Shown here piece after piece: positions 1-7,483 of a DNA stretch of 22,007 nt. The notes under the pieces were generated by a model. It was not told the origin of the DNA and did not search any database. It saw nothing but the letters and a program-made list of their open reading frames with translations. Every line of letters begins with the position of its first letter. The first letter of the stretch is position 1. The stretch comes from CAYZMS01 sp964479625 (lineage in GTDB: Bacteria; Bacteroidota; Bacteroidia; Chitinophagales; Saprospiraceae), in the NCBI GenBank assembly GCA_964479625.1, contig CAYZMS010000046.1, forward strand, positions 1 to 22,007. The letters are read 5' to 3'. The position numbers and the translations under genes were made by a program.

Positions 1-9
1 TGAGAGGAC

Positions 10-42
10 GAAACGAGCGATGGATTATCCATCGCTCGTTTC
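10..42. terminator. Long perfect inverted repeat, probable terminator of a gene left of the window
   Basis: Bases 10-23 and 29-42 are exact reverse complements (14 bp) around a five-base ATTAT loop, and the complementarity runs almost through the loop. Flanking bases 2-8 and 43-50 can extend the stem with small bulges. No real T-run follows on the plus strand, so it is not a textbook intrinsic terminator. It may be bidirectional, or a dispersed palindrome. The hairpin is certain from the sequence; the role is inferred. Confidence 0.5.
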
Positions 43-62
43 TCCTACTCGATTTAAGCAAG

Positions 63-95
63 CCCTACCAGGTGCTGCCAAAATGGCACATAGGG
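63..95. other. Small hairpin just upstream of the miaB promoter
   Basis: CCCTA at 63-67 pairs with TAGGG at 91-95, and inside it TGCCA at 76-80 pairs with TGGCA at 84-88 around AAA. TAAAA follows. It overlaps the position where the upstream element of the miaB promoter would lie. It could be an operator, part of the preceding gene's 3' end, or chance. Confidence 0.3.
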
Positions 96-108
96 TAAAA
101 ATTATTTG

Positions 109-116
109 TATCTTTG
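109..116 (+). promoter_or_regulatory. Putative -7 box for the miaB operon
   Basis: TATCTTTG matches the Bacteroidota -7 consensus TAnnTTTG exactly. No good TTG sits at the usual -33 distance; the nearest candidate there is ATGG at 83-86. A start site near 122 would give a leader of about 78 nt before the ATG at 200. The match is seen in the sequence; promoter activity is inferred. Confidence 0.4.
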
Positions 117-199
117 TCATCTCCAATCCATAAGGGGAGGGAAATGGACCAGGTCGAAAGGCTTCGGTAAGTCAGCTTTCAGAAAAGCGAAAAGAGCAT

Positions 200-1630
200 A
201 TGAAGTTATACAACGATAATCCCACTTTGACAAATCGGCAAATGGATGAAACCCGTCAGGGCGAAGTACTTTTGATGGAATCCAAAACCGACAAAGGAAA
301 TGGCCGCAGGTTTTACATCGAAAGCTATGGCTGCCAGATGAATTTTAGCGACAGTGAGATCGTGGCCTCCATTCTTGCAGACATGGGCTTTTCTTCAACC
401 CGGAATATGGAAGAGTCGGACCTCATCCTGATCAATACCTGTTCCATCCGTGAAAAAGCAGAGGACACTGTTAGAAAGCGCCTTCGGATCTTTGATAAAG
501 TGAAGCGGCAACGTCCCGGTGTTTTGGTTGGTGTACTGGGCTGCATGGCAGAACGACTCAAAACGAAATTGCTGGAAGAAGAAAAATTGGTGGACCTGGT
601 GGTGGGCCCCGATGCTTATCGCGATCTGCCCACCCTGGTAACTTCGGCTTCCGATGGCGATAAGGGGATCAATGTATTCCTTTCCAGGGAGGAAACCTAT
701 GCCGATATCAGTCCGCTGCGCCTGGACTCCAATGGGGTCTCGGCTTTTATTTCGATCATGCGGGGCTGTGATAATATGTGCTCGTTTTGTGTAGTTCCTT
801 TTACCCGGGGCCGGGAGCGTAGCCGGGATGCCTTCAGCGTGGTAGCAGAAGCTACCGATCTGTTCGAACGTGGGTACCGGGAAGTAACCTTGCTCGGGCA
901 AAATGTGGATAGCTACAAATGGCAAAATCCGGAAACCGGGCTGCACGTATCCTTCGCCGCCCTGCTGGAGATGGTAGCCCGGGTCCATCCGGACCTGCGG
1001 GTGCGTTTTTCTACCTCTCATCCCAAAGACATGACCGATGACGTGCTGCATACCATGGCCCGCTTCGAGAATATTTGTGATTATATCCATCTTCCAGTTC
1101 AGTCGGGGAATTCCCGCATCCTGGACCTCATGAACCGTACCTATGATCGGGAATGGTATATGGAACGGATCGAAGCAGTGCGTCGAATCCTTCCAGATTG
1201 CGCTATTTCGTCAGATATTATTGCCGGTTTCTGTTCAGAAAGGGAGGAGGAGCATCAGGATACACTTAGCATCATGGAATTCGCGGATTTCAGCATGTCC
1301 TATATGTTCTTTTACTCCGAACGGCCAGGCACGGTGGCGGCGAGAAAGTTGGCGGACGATGTTCCGATGGAGGTGAAAAAGCGCCGGCTTCAGGAGATCA
1401 TCCGCCTCCAGAATCAAATTAGTTTTCGGCATAATCAACGGGATATCGGGAAGGTTTTCAAGGTGTTGATCGAAAGGGATTCCAAGCGCTCAGCGGATGA
1501 TTTTTGCGGTCGCAACTCTCAAAATAAAATGATCGTCTTTCCCAAAAAACCGGGCCTGCAGCCCGGGGATTATGTTGAGGTAAAGGTGAAGGAAGCAAGC
1601 AGTGCTACCCTGAAAGGGGATATTGTTTAG
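200..1630 (+). CDS. miaB: tRNA-2-methylthio-N6-dimethylallyladenosine synthase MiaB
   Basis: Radical-SAM methylthiotransferase that adds the 2-methylthio group to i6A37 of tRNAs reading UNN codons. The 476-residue protein has the full family layout. The N-terminal MTTase domain carries three cluster cysteines: C45 in YGCQMN, C81 in NTCSIRE and C115 in LGCMAE. The radical-SAM CxxxCxxC is C190, C194 and C197 in RGCDNMCSFC, followed by the MiaB signature FTRGRERSR. A TRAM RNA-binding domain occupies roughly residues 415-476. The ATG at 200 gives a non-conserved N-terminal stretch of about 35 residues; internal ATGs at 242 and 275 are possible alternatives. There is no Shine-Dalgarno sequence, as is common in this phylum. 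It ends 18 bp before the sigma-54 activator, so the two are probably co-transcribed. Confidence 0.97.
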   Translation: MKLYNDNPTLTNRQMDETRQGEVLLMESKTDKGNGRRFYIESYGCQMNFSDSEIVASILADMGFSSTRNMEESDLILINTCSIREKAEDTVRKRLRIFDKVKRQRPGVLVGVLGCMAERLKTKLLEEEKLVDLVVGPDAYRDLPTLVTSASDGDKGINVFLSREETYADISPLRLDSNGVSAFISIMRGCDNMCSFCVVPFTRGRERSRDAFSVVAEATDLFERGYREVTLLGQNVDSYKWQNPETGLHVSFAALLEMVARVHPDLRVRFSTSHPKDMTDDVLHTMARFENICDYIHLPVQSGNSRILDLMNRTYDREWYMERIEAVRRILPDCAISSDIIAGFCSEREEEHQDTLSIMEFADFSMSYMFFYSERPGTVAARKLADDVPMEVKKRRLQEIIRLQNQISFRHNQRDIGKVFKVLIERDSKRSADDFCGRNSQNKMIVFPKKPGLQPGDYVEVKVKEASSATLKGDIV

Positions 1631-1648
1631 TGAATCGAAAAAATACCT

Positions 1649-2956
1649 ATGGATAACCTGCAAACCATTAAACAACGATTCGGCATCATCGGCCAGTCCC
1701 TTTTACTGGAAAGGGCCCTGGATACCGCTATTCGGGTAGCCGGTACCGATCTAACCGTCCTGATCGTTGGAGAAAGTGGCGTAGGTAAGGAGGTTTTTTC
1801 GAAAATCATTCACTCGCTTAGCCCGCGCAAGCACAATGGCTTTATCGCCATAAATTGCGGGGCCATCCCTGAAGGTACGATCAATTCGGAACTATTTGGC
1901 CATGAAAAAGGCGCCTTTACCGGAGCGACCAGTGACCGGAAAGGGTATTTCGAAACCTACGATGGCGGTACTATCTTCCTGGATGAGATCGGGGAAATGC
2001 CAGCTGATACCCAGTCCTATTTACTAAGGGTTTTGGAAAGTGGGGAGTTCATTCGCGTAGGTTCCAGCAAGGTACAGCAAACGGATGTTCGGATCATTGC
2101 TGCGACTAACGTAGACCTCGGAGAGCAGATCCGGAAAGGTAAATTCAGGGAGGATCTTTATTACCGACTGAACACAGTAACGATCAATGTGCCGCCTTTA
2201 CGCAACCGACAGGAAGACGTTAATCTCCTTTTTCGAAAATTCGCGCTTGACTTTGCGGATAAATACCGAACGACTCCCGTACAACTGGATGATCGGGCAA
2301 AAGTGCTGCTTGAACAATACCGCTGGCCCGGTAATATCCGCGAATTGAAGAACTTGGCAGAAAAAGTCTCCGTGCTTGCTGAGGATCGGCTGATCACTGC
2401 TGAACGCCTGTATGATCTCCTTCCCGGCCTGGGAGATAGCAGCCTGCCCGCTATACGGGACGAAAAATCCGACACCCTGGCCGAACGAGAGATCCTCTAC
2501 AAATTACTTTTCGATATGAAAGGTGACCTGAACGATCTCAAGTCCCTGGTTTTCGAACTGATTCGAAACAATGACCTGCGGGTCCCTGATCTTGGCCGGC
2601 TAAAGGCCCTACAAGCAGGGCCTGGTCCTCAGGAGCTAGCGAGGGAAGAAGATAATGAGGAGGAGGGGTTCCACTATACCGATGAAGAGGAAGATTATTT
2701 TATGGGTAAACATTTGACCCCGGCCCAATTCGAAAAACTGAAACCCGTCATTATTTCCCAGCAGGAAGCTGCCCGCAAGGAAGAGGGCTACGAAAGCGTT
2801 GAGATCCTTGATGACAATCTTTCCCTGGAATTTCATGAAAAGCAATTGATCCAAAAGGCACTTCGCAAACACAATGGACGGAGGAAGGATGCCGCTCAGG
2901 AATTGGGTATCTCTGAGCGCACCCTGTATCGAAAAATAAAACAATATAGTCTTTGA
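1649..2956 (+). CDS. Sigma-54 interacting AAA+ transcription activator without a receiver domain
   Basis: Enhancer-binding-type regulator that would use ATP hydrolysis to open sigma-54 promoters. Of 435 residues, the AAA+ domain starts almost at the N-terminus: Walker A GESGVGKE (41-48), the sigma-54 contact loop GAFTGA (88-93), Walker B GGTIFLDEIG (106-115), REDLYYRLN (168-176) and WPGNIREL (226-233). A Fis-type helix-turn-helix fills 394-435 (DAAQELGISERTLYRKI). There is no receiver, PAS or GAF domain, so how it is controlled is not evident. Between the AAA+ and DNA-binding parts is a long linker (about 262-393) with a strongly acidic stretch near 332-350. Its place between miaB and lptE is a recurrent Bacteroidota arrangement as I recall it, which suggests an envelope-related role. 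Target genes cannot be read from the sequence. Confidence 0.93.
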   Translation: MDNLQTIKQRFGIIGQSLLLERALDTAIRVAGTDLTVLIVGESGVGKEVFSKIIHSLSPRKHNGFIAINCGAIPEGTINSELFGHEKGAFTGATSDRKGYFETYDGGTIFLDEIGEMPADTQSYLLRVLESGEFIRVGSSKVQQTDVRIIAATNVDLGEQIRKGKFREDLYYRLNTVTINVPPLRNRQEDVNLLFRKFALDFADKYRTTPVQLDDRAKVLLEQYRWPGNIRELKNLAEKVSVLAEDRLITAERLYDLLPGLGDSSLPAIRDEKSDTLAEREILYKLLFDMKGDLNDLKSLVFELIRNNDLRVPDLGRLKALQAGPGPQELAREEDNEEEGFHYTDEEEDYFMGKHLTPAQFEKLKPVIISQQEAARKEEGYESVEILDDNLSLEFHEKQLIQKALRKHNGRRKDAAQELGISERTLYRKIKQYSL

Positions 2957-3011
2957 ACAGACCAAAAGAGACCGACTTCTTTTTTAGTGTACCACCAAAA
3001 AAAATCCTAGC

Positions 3012-3530
3012 TTGCGAATTTTGATCCAAGGAAGCCGCACCTTTGTACACCTGCTTTTACTGCTGTCTATGAGCCTGCAAGCCTGCTATTCCTTTCGGGG
3101 AACCAGCATTGATTATGCGACTACCAGCACTTATTTTGTCAATCCCTTTGTAAACAATGCCCAGGCGGCCCTGCCTGCTTTGGAGCAAACTTTAACGGAG
3201 GACTTAAAAGAAAAGATCCGTGCGGAATCAAGACTGGTTTTGAGCGAGGAAGATCCAGATATTGAATTTTCCGGAACCTTAGTCAGTTACCGCATTACTG
3301 CCGAAGCGCCAACCGCAGGGGAGGTTACCGCAATTAACCGTCTGACCATCATCCTGGCCATAGAATATTACGATAATGTGAAAGATGAACAGGTCTGGAA
3401 ACGTAATTTTTCCTTCTTTTACGACTTTCCTTCCAATGTCGACTTCTCTTCCGTAGAAGAAGAAGCCATCTCTACTATATCCACGCAAATAATGGAGGAT
3501 ATTTTTAATGCGGCCTTTTCGAGTTGGTGA
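3012..3530 (+). CDS. lptE: LptE family LPS-assembly lipoprotein
   Basis: Outer-membrane lipoprotein expected to plug and chaperone LptD in lipopolysaccharide insertion. The 172-residue product starts with a short basic stretch, a leucine-rich helix and the lipobox SLQAC, giving lipidated C25. The mature start CYSFRGTSI and the later NRLTI and EDIFNAAFSSW regions fit the Bacteroidota LptE family. The only start that preserves the signal peptide is TTG at 3012: the frame upstream has no ATG before the stop at 2985-2987, and the first internal ATG (M20) would destroy the signal peptide. It begins 55 bp after the sigma-54 activator, consistent with one operon. Confidence 0.88.
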   Translation: MRILIQGSRTFVHLLLLLSMSLQACYSFRGTSIDYATTSTYFVNPFVNNAQAALPALEQTLTEDLKEKIRAESRLVLSEEDPDIEFSGTLVSYRITAEAPTAGEVTAINRLTIILAIEYYDNVKDEQVWKRNFSFFYDFPSNVDFSSVEEEAISTISTQIMEDIFNAAFSSW

Positions 3531-3777
3531 TATCTCAGCATAAGGCGGAACAATAAGGTGGAATTCAGCAACCAGCCTTTAGCTGCCGCTATCTTCTAAA
3601 AGCAGCGGAGGGCACCCCATTTCCTGGCAAAACCTGCTATTAACTTGTTTACCCTTGGTATTTTCTGGATATTGATGGGGAGGATAAATGGTAGGTATCG
3701 TTATTGGCGCAAGGCGCTACTCGGCTGGACAGGCCAAAATATACCCCTGTGCTAAAGCAGTTTGAAAACTTAAAGTA
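3531..3777. other. 247-bp non-coding gap after lptE
   Basis: I see no convincing gene. In related genomes secG often follows lptE, but no SecG-like membrane segment pair can be read in any frame. A near-duplicate ATAAGGCGGAA / ATAAGGTGGAA occurs at 3540-3563. GCTGC and GCAGC near 3583-3604 can form a weak hairpin. Confidence 0.5.
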
Positions 3778-4173
3778 ATGAAAATAAAAATTGTAAGTAT
3801 CCCGGTTAGGGACCAACAAAAGGCCCTGGATTTTTACACAGGTACTTTAGGGTTCATAAAAAAGGTGGACATCTCTTTAGGGGAAGGAAATCGCTGGTTA
3901 ACCTTGGTTTCTCCGCTTGATCAGGAGGGCCCGGAGTTACTGCTGGAACCTGCTCCCGTACATTTCGGGCCTGCTAAGGTCTATCAGGAGGAACTAATGA
4001 AAGCCGGTATTCCATATACCCAATTCTACGTGGATAATGTTCAGGAAAAGTTTGAAAGCCTAGTAAAGCAAAGCGTCGAATTTAGCATGAACCCAACAGA
4101 AATAGGTACCGTTAAAGTTGCTGTTTTTAATGATACCTTTGGTAATAATATCCAGTTAGTGGAAGAGCAATAA
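3778..4173 (+). CDS. VOC superfamily (glyoxalase/bleomycin-resistance fold) protein
   Basis: A 131-residue single-module protein with the paired beta-alpha-beta-beta-beta layout of the VOC fold. The opening IPVRDQQKALDFYTGTLGF (8-26) and closing FNDTFGNNIQLVEE (117-130) are typical family signatures. The four metal-ligand positions look incomplete: E57 (LLLEP) is present, but the first-strand position is S7/I8 rather than His/Gln, and no clear His stands at the third. It is therefore unlikely to be a true glyoxalase I; a different small-molecule binding or isomerase role is possible. The substrate is unknown. It appears to be a stand-alone gene, 247 bp after lptE and convergent with the next gene. 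Confidence 0.8.
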   Translation: MKIKIVSIPVRDQQKALDFYTGTLGFIKKVDISLGEGNRWLTLVSPLDQEGPELLLEPAPVHFGPAKVYQEELMKAGIPYTQFYVDNVQEKFESLVKQSVEFSMNPTEIGTVKVAVFNDTFGNNIQLVEEQ

Positions 4174-4309
4174 ACAAATCCGGGTAGGTCTAAAAACACC
4201 AGACCGATTTCCACCTGTCTGGGGGAGGCTAACGGAGACGGTATGCCTTAAAGCCTATAACCCTACGGAAAGTGCTAAGAATATCGACGAGTGGAGCAAT
4301 ATCCCCAAC

Positions 4310-6280
4310 CTAAAAAGAAAAATTGATAAAAAAGGCAAGGCTCTCGGGGTTTCGCATCGCATCGGGATTTGCTGCCTTTTGCACGGGCATGCCCATCAGG
4401 ATCTTTTTGACGGGAGCTTCCAGCTTTTTTCCACTGATCGTATAGGGAATATCCTGGACAGCAATGATATCGTCGGGCACATGGCGCGGGCTGTAATCCG
4501 TGCGAATTTGCGCATTGATCCTGGCTTTGAGCGCGTCCGTTAGGTGTTGTCCTTCATTCAACATGACGAAGAGGGGCATATAGTGTCGCCCACCTTCCAA
4601 TTCCAGGTTCACGATAAGGCTATCCTTAATCTCAGAGATCTTGTTGAGGGAGCGATAGATCTCGGCGGTGCCGATGCGAATGCCGTGGCGGTTTAGGGTA
4701 GCGTCGGAACGGCCGAGTATGACCAGGCCTTTCCTTGGGGTTATTATTACCCAGTCCCCGTGTCGCCATATACCGGGGTAGTGATCGAAGTAGCTGCTTT
4801 GGTATCGTTCGTGATCCGGATCGCCCCAGAAGTAAATGGGCATATTCGGCATAGGAGCGGTAATGACCATTTCCCCTACTTCATTTTCAACAGTCTTCCC
4901 ATCTTCATCGAAAGCGTATAGTGCACAACCCAGGCTTCGGCACTGGATCTCTCCCTGATAGACGGGCAGGGTAGGGCAGCCCCCTACAAAAGCAGAGCAA
5001 ACGTCCGTACCCCCGCTCATGCTACACAGCCAAAGGTCTTTCTTGATGTCGTCGTAGACATAATCAAAAGCTTCGGGCGGAAGGGGCGCACCGGTAGAAC
5101 CAATAGAGCGCAAAGGGGAGAGATCGAAAGTGTTGCCCGGCCGCAGGTCTTTTTTCATGCAGGCGACCAAATAGGGTGCGCTCGTTCCGAAATGGTGAAT
5201 CCCTGCCTTCTGGCAAAGTTCCCACAAAACATTCAAATCAGGGTAGGCCGGACTGCCATCATACAGGACGGCGGTTGCGCCGTGTAGCAAGGCTCCCTGT
5301 ACAATATTCCACATCATCCAGCCGGTAGTAGAGAACCAGAAGAACCGCTCTCCTGCATGCAGGTCGTTATTAAGGGCCAGGTATTTAAGATGTTCGAGCA
5401 GCATCCCTCCATGTCCGTGGGTAATGGCTTTCGGGCGACCGGTAGTACCCGAAGAATACAACACCCAAATGGGATGATCAAAGGCAACCGCTTCAAACCG
5501 GAGGTCGGGCTTGGCGCCTTTTTGAGTGGTTTCCCAAAGAACCCCTTTTTCTAGATGATCCGCTGCAGCTTGAGGGTCGAGATAGGGAAGGAGCACGATC
5601 TTTTTTAAAGAGGGCAGATCCTGCTCCAGTTGCCGGATCGTAGCTGTTTTGTCGTAGGGCTTCCCGTTGTATTGGTAGCCATCAACAACGAACAATACTT
5701 TCGGCTCTATTTGTTGGAACCGGTCTACGACACTATCCGCACCGAAATCAGGGGAACAACTGGACCAAACGGCCCCAATAGAGCAGGTGGCCAAAAAAGC
5801 AATGGTGGCCTCCGGGATATTGGGTAGAAAAGCAGCCACCCGATCACCTTTTTCCACCCCTTGCGCTCGCAGCCAGTTTGCCAGTTTCGCTGTTTGATCC
5901 TCCAGTGTGGACCAGGAAACCGGCCGGAGGGCTTGTCGCTCAGATTGGAATAAAATGGCGGGTCGATCCGGACTGGCCTTTCGAAAAACATGCTCCGCAT
6001 AATTCAAACTAGCCCCCGTAAACCACTGTGCGTCGGGCATTTCTGTCGATTCCAGAACCTTGTCGTATGGGGTGTGGGCCTGAACCTTGAAAAACTGCCA
6101 TACCGACTCCCAAAAAGCAATGAGCTCCGTTGAAGACCATTCCCACAGTTCGTGATAATCAGCAAATACTAGTCCTTTTTCTTTTTCAAGCCATTGCTGA
6201 AATTCAGTGAGGCGGGCATTTTCCTTAAATTCCTGGCTGGGTGACCAAAGTAAGCTGGCCGTTTTATTGTGTTTGTTCAT
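4310..6280 (-). CDS. Acetoacetyl-CoA synthetase (acetoacetate-CoA ligase)
   Basis: ANL-superfamily adenylating enzyme that converts acetoacetate, ATP and CoA to acetoacetyl-CoA, AMP and pyrophosphate in the cytoplasm, linking ketone bodies or leucine breakdown to central metabolism. The 656-residue length fits the family. Recognised parts are the ACS-type N-terminal segment with WFTGASLNYAEH (86-97), the P-loop YSSGTTGRPK (275-284), the STTGWMMWN region (317-325), and the C-terminal catalytic lysine region ISGKKLEAPVKK (615-626). The ATG at 6280 places the start normally, without an obvious Shine-Dalgarno sequence. Neighbours are divergent (aminotransferase) and convergent (VOC protein), so it is probably monocistronic. 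Acetyl- or propionyl-CoA synthetase is less likely given the N-terminal motif. Confidence 0.93.
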   Translation of the reverse strand: MNKHNKTASLLWSPSQEFKENARLTEFQQWLEKEKGLVFADYHELWEWSSTELIAFWESVWQFFKVQAHTPYDKVLESTEMPDAQWFTGASLNYAEHVFRKASPDRPAILFQSERQALRPVSWSTLEDQTAKLANWLRAQGVEKGDRVAAFLPNIPEATIAFLATCSIGAVWSSCSPDFGADSVVDRFQQIEPKVLFVVDGYQYNGKPYDKTATIRQLEQDLPSLKKIVLLPYLDPQAAADHLEKGVLWETTQKGAKPDLRFEAVAFDHPIWVLYSSGTTGRPKAITHGHGGMLLEHLKYLALNNDLHAGERFFWFSTTGWMMWNIVQGALLHGATAVLYDGSPAYPDLNVLWELCQKAGIHHFGTSAPYLVACMKKDLRPGNTFDLSPLRSIGSTGAPLPPEAFDYVYDDIKKDLWLCSMSGGTDVCSAFVGGCPTLPVYQGEIQCRSLGCALYAFDEDGKTVENEVGEMVITAPMPNMPIYFWGDPDHERYQSSYFDHYPGIWRHGDWVIITPRKGLVILGRSDATLNRHGIRIGTAEIYRSLNKISEIKDSLIVNLELEGGRHYMPLFVMLNEGQHLTDALKARINAQIRTDYSPRHVPDDIIAVQDIPYTISGKKLEAPVKKILMGMPVQKAANPDAMRNPESLAFFINFSF

Positions 6281-6501
6281 AAGGGCAGTTTAAAGCTTTT
6301 TTTCCCCAAGGATAACAATTTCTGAAAATATAGGTTGGAATTAACGATCGGTGCATTTGTTCTGCTGATGGCTTCTTACCCTGGGCACATGCTAAACGAA
6401 GTGGCAGCAACCTCCTTTTGAAGTAAAAGGAAATGAAATTACCTTCCATCCTTTGCATCGACCGCAATAGTTTTAAGTTTTCAGTGGTAAACAAAGCACT
6501 A

Positions 6502-7338
6502 ATGGAGCAGATCAATTATAACGGGCGGGTTTTCAATGCAGAACAACCTTTGTTGACAGCGGCAAACCGTGCTTTTCGGTACGGAGATGCCCTTTTTGAA
6601 AGTATGTTCTGCAGATCGGGACAAATTCCCCTTTGGCCCTGGCATTATGCACGCCTTCTGCGGGGAATGAAGCAATTGCAACTGGAAACAGAAGAAGAGC
6701 GATGGCATGCCGTTCACCTGTTGGAGGAAGTGCAAAAAATAAGCAAGGAGCTCGAATTGGGCAGGATTCGGTTTACGGTCTTTCGAAAGGAAGGAGGGCT
6801 CTACACCCCGGCCACCAATGAGGCAGCATTCCTGATCGAAGCAAGCCCGCTGTCATCAGATCCCTATATCTGGACGGGAAAAGGGTTGGAAGTAAAGGTG
6901 TTTCCAGAGCCTGTACTCCTAGCCGGTAATTATCTGAGCAATTTGAAAACGGCCAACGGCTTACCTTATGTAATGGCCTCCCTGTACCGGAAGGCGCAGG
7001 GAATAGGCGATTGTTTACTCCTCAACCAGCATGGTCGCATTGCAGAGGCTTCCTCATCCAATATCTTTGTTTACTGGAAAGGTCAATGGCATACACCTCC
7101 ACTTTCAGAAGGAGGGCTGGATGGGGTAGCTCGAAAAGTACTACTCGAACTTTTTGGAACCGACCTGGGTAGCTCGCCTATCACCCCAAAAGCGCTGGAA
7201 CAGGCCGAAGAAGCGGTCCTGTGCAACGCCATGTGGGGAATTCGCCCAATTCGAACATTCAGGGAAACAACTTACGGGATCAAAAAAGGGGAAGCCCTGT
7301 TTAGGGATTTTTGCATATTTACCGGCTGTTCTGCCTGA
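6502..7338 (+). CDS. Fold-type IV PLP enzyme (branched-chain aminotransferase / aminodeoxychorismate lyase family)
   Basis: PLP-dependent enzyme of the class IV aminotransferase family. Of 278 residues, the N-terminus MEQINYNGRVF matches the usual family opening. RYGDALFES follows (26-34), then the PLP-lysine region SNLKTANGLPY with K149, and the cofactor-phosphate/substrate segment EASSSNIFVYW, then TPPLSEGGLDGVARK, typical of the family. The frame is open upstream to an ATG at 6433, but that 23-residue extension is not family-like, so I use the ATG at 6502. A weak TAGTTTTA box at 6468-6475 would put transcription start inside the extension, which agrees. Whether it acts in branched-chain amino acid or 4-aminobenzoate synthesis cannot be decided here. 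Confidence 0.88.
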   Translation: MEQINYNGRVFNAEQPLLTAANRAFRYGDALFESMFCRSGQIPLWPWHYARLLRGMKQLQLETEEERWHAVHLLEEVQKISKELELGRIRFTVFRKEGGLYTPATNEAAFLIEASPLSSDPYIWTGKGLEVKVFPEPVLLAGNYLSNLKTANGLPYVMASLYRKAQGIGDCLLLNQHGRIAEASSSNIFVYWKGQWHTPPLSEGGLDGVARKVLLELFGTDLGSSPITPKALEQAEEAVLCNAMWGIRPIRTFRETTYGIKKGEALFRDFCIFTGCSA

Positions 7339-7483
7339 TTTTGCACATAAATTAAAAAAATGCTCAATTTTTAGCTGCCTTCATCGTTGACAAAAAGGAC
7401 TCTTCGAAAAGGGCGATAATTTCCCCTCTTTCTGACCAGGAATGGATAGAATCCAATTAGAGCTACAAACGATTAAGCATTTC

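Noticed and set aside
395..1090. 231-codon open frame on the minus strand inside miaB
   Set aside because: Its sequence has no family features and it lies wholly antisense to a well-supported miaB.
3531..3777. Possible decayed secG or other gene remnant
   Set aside because: Short hydrophobic stretches can be read in some frames, but none shows two membrane helices or SecG residues, and stops interrupt them.
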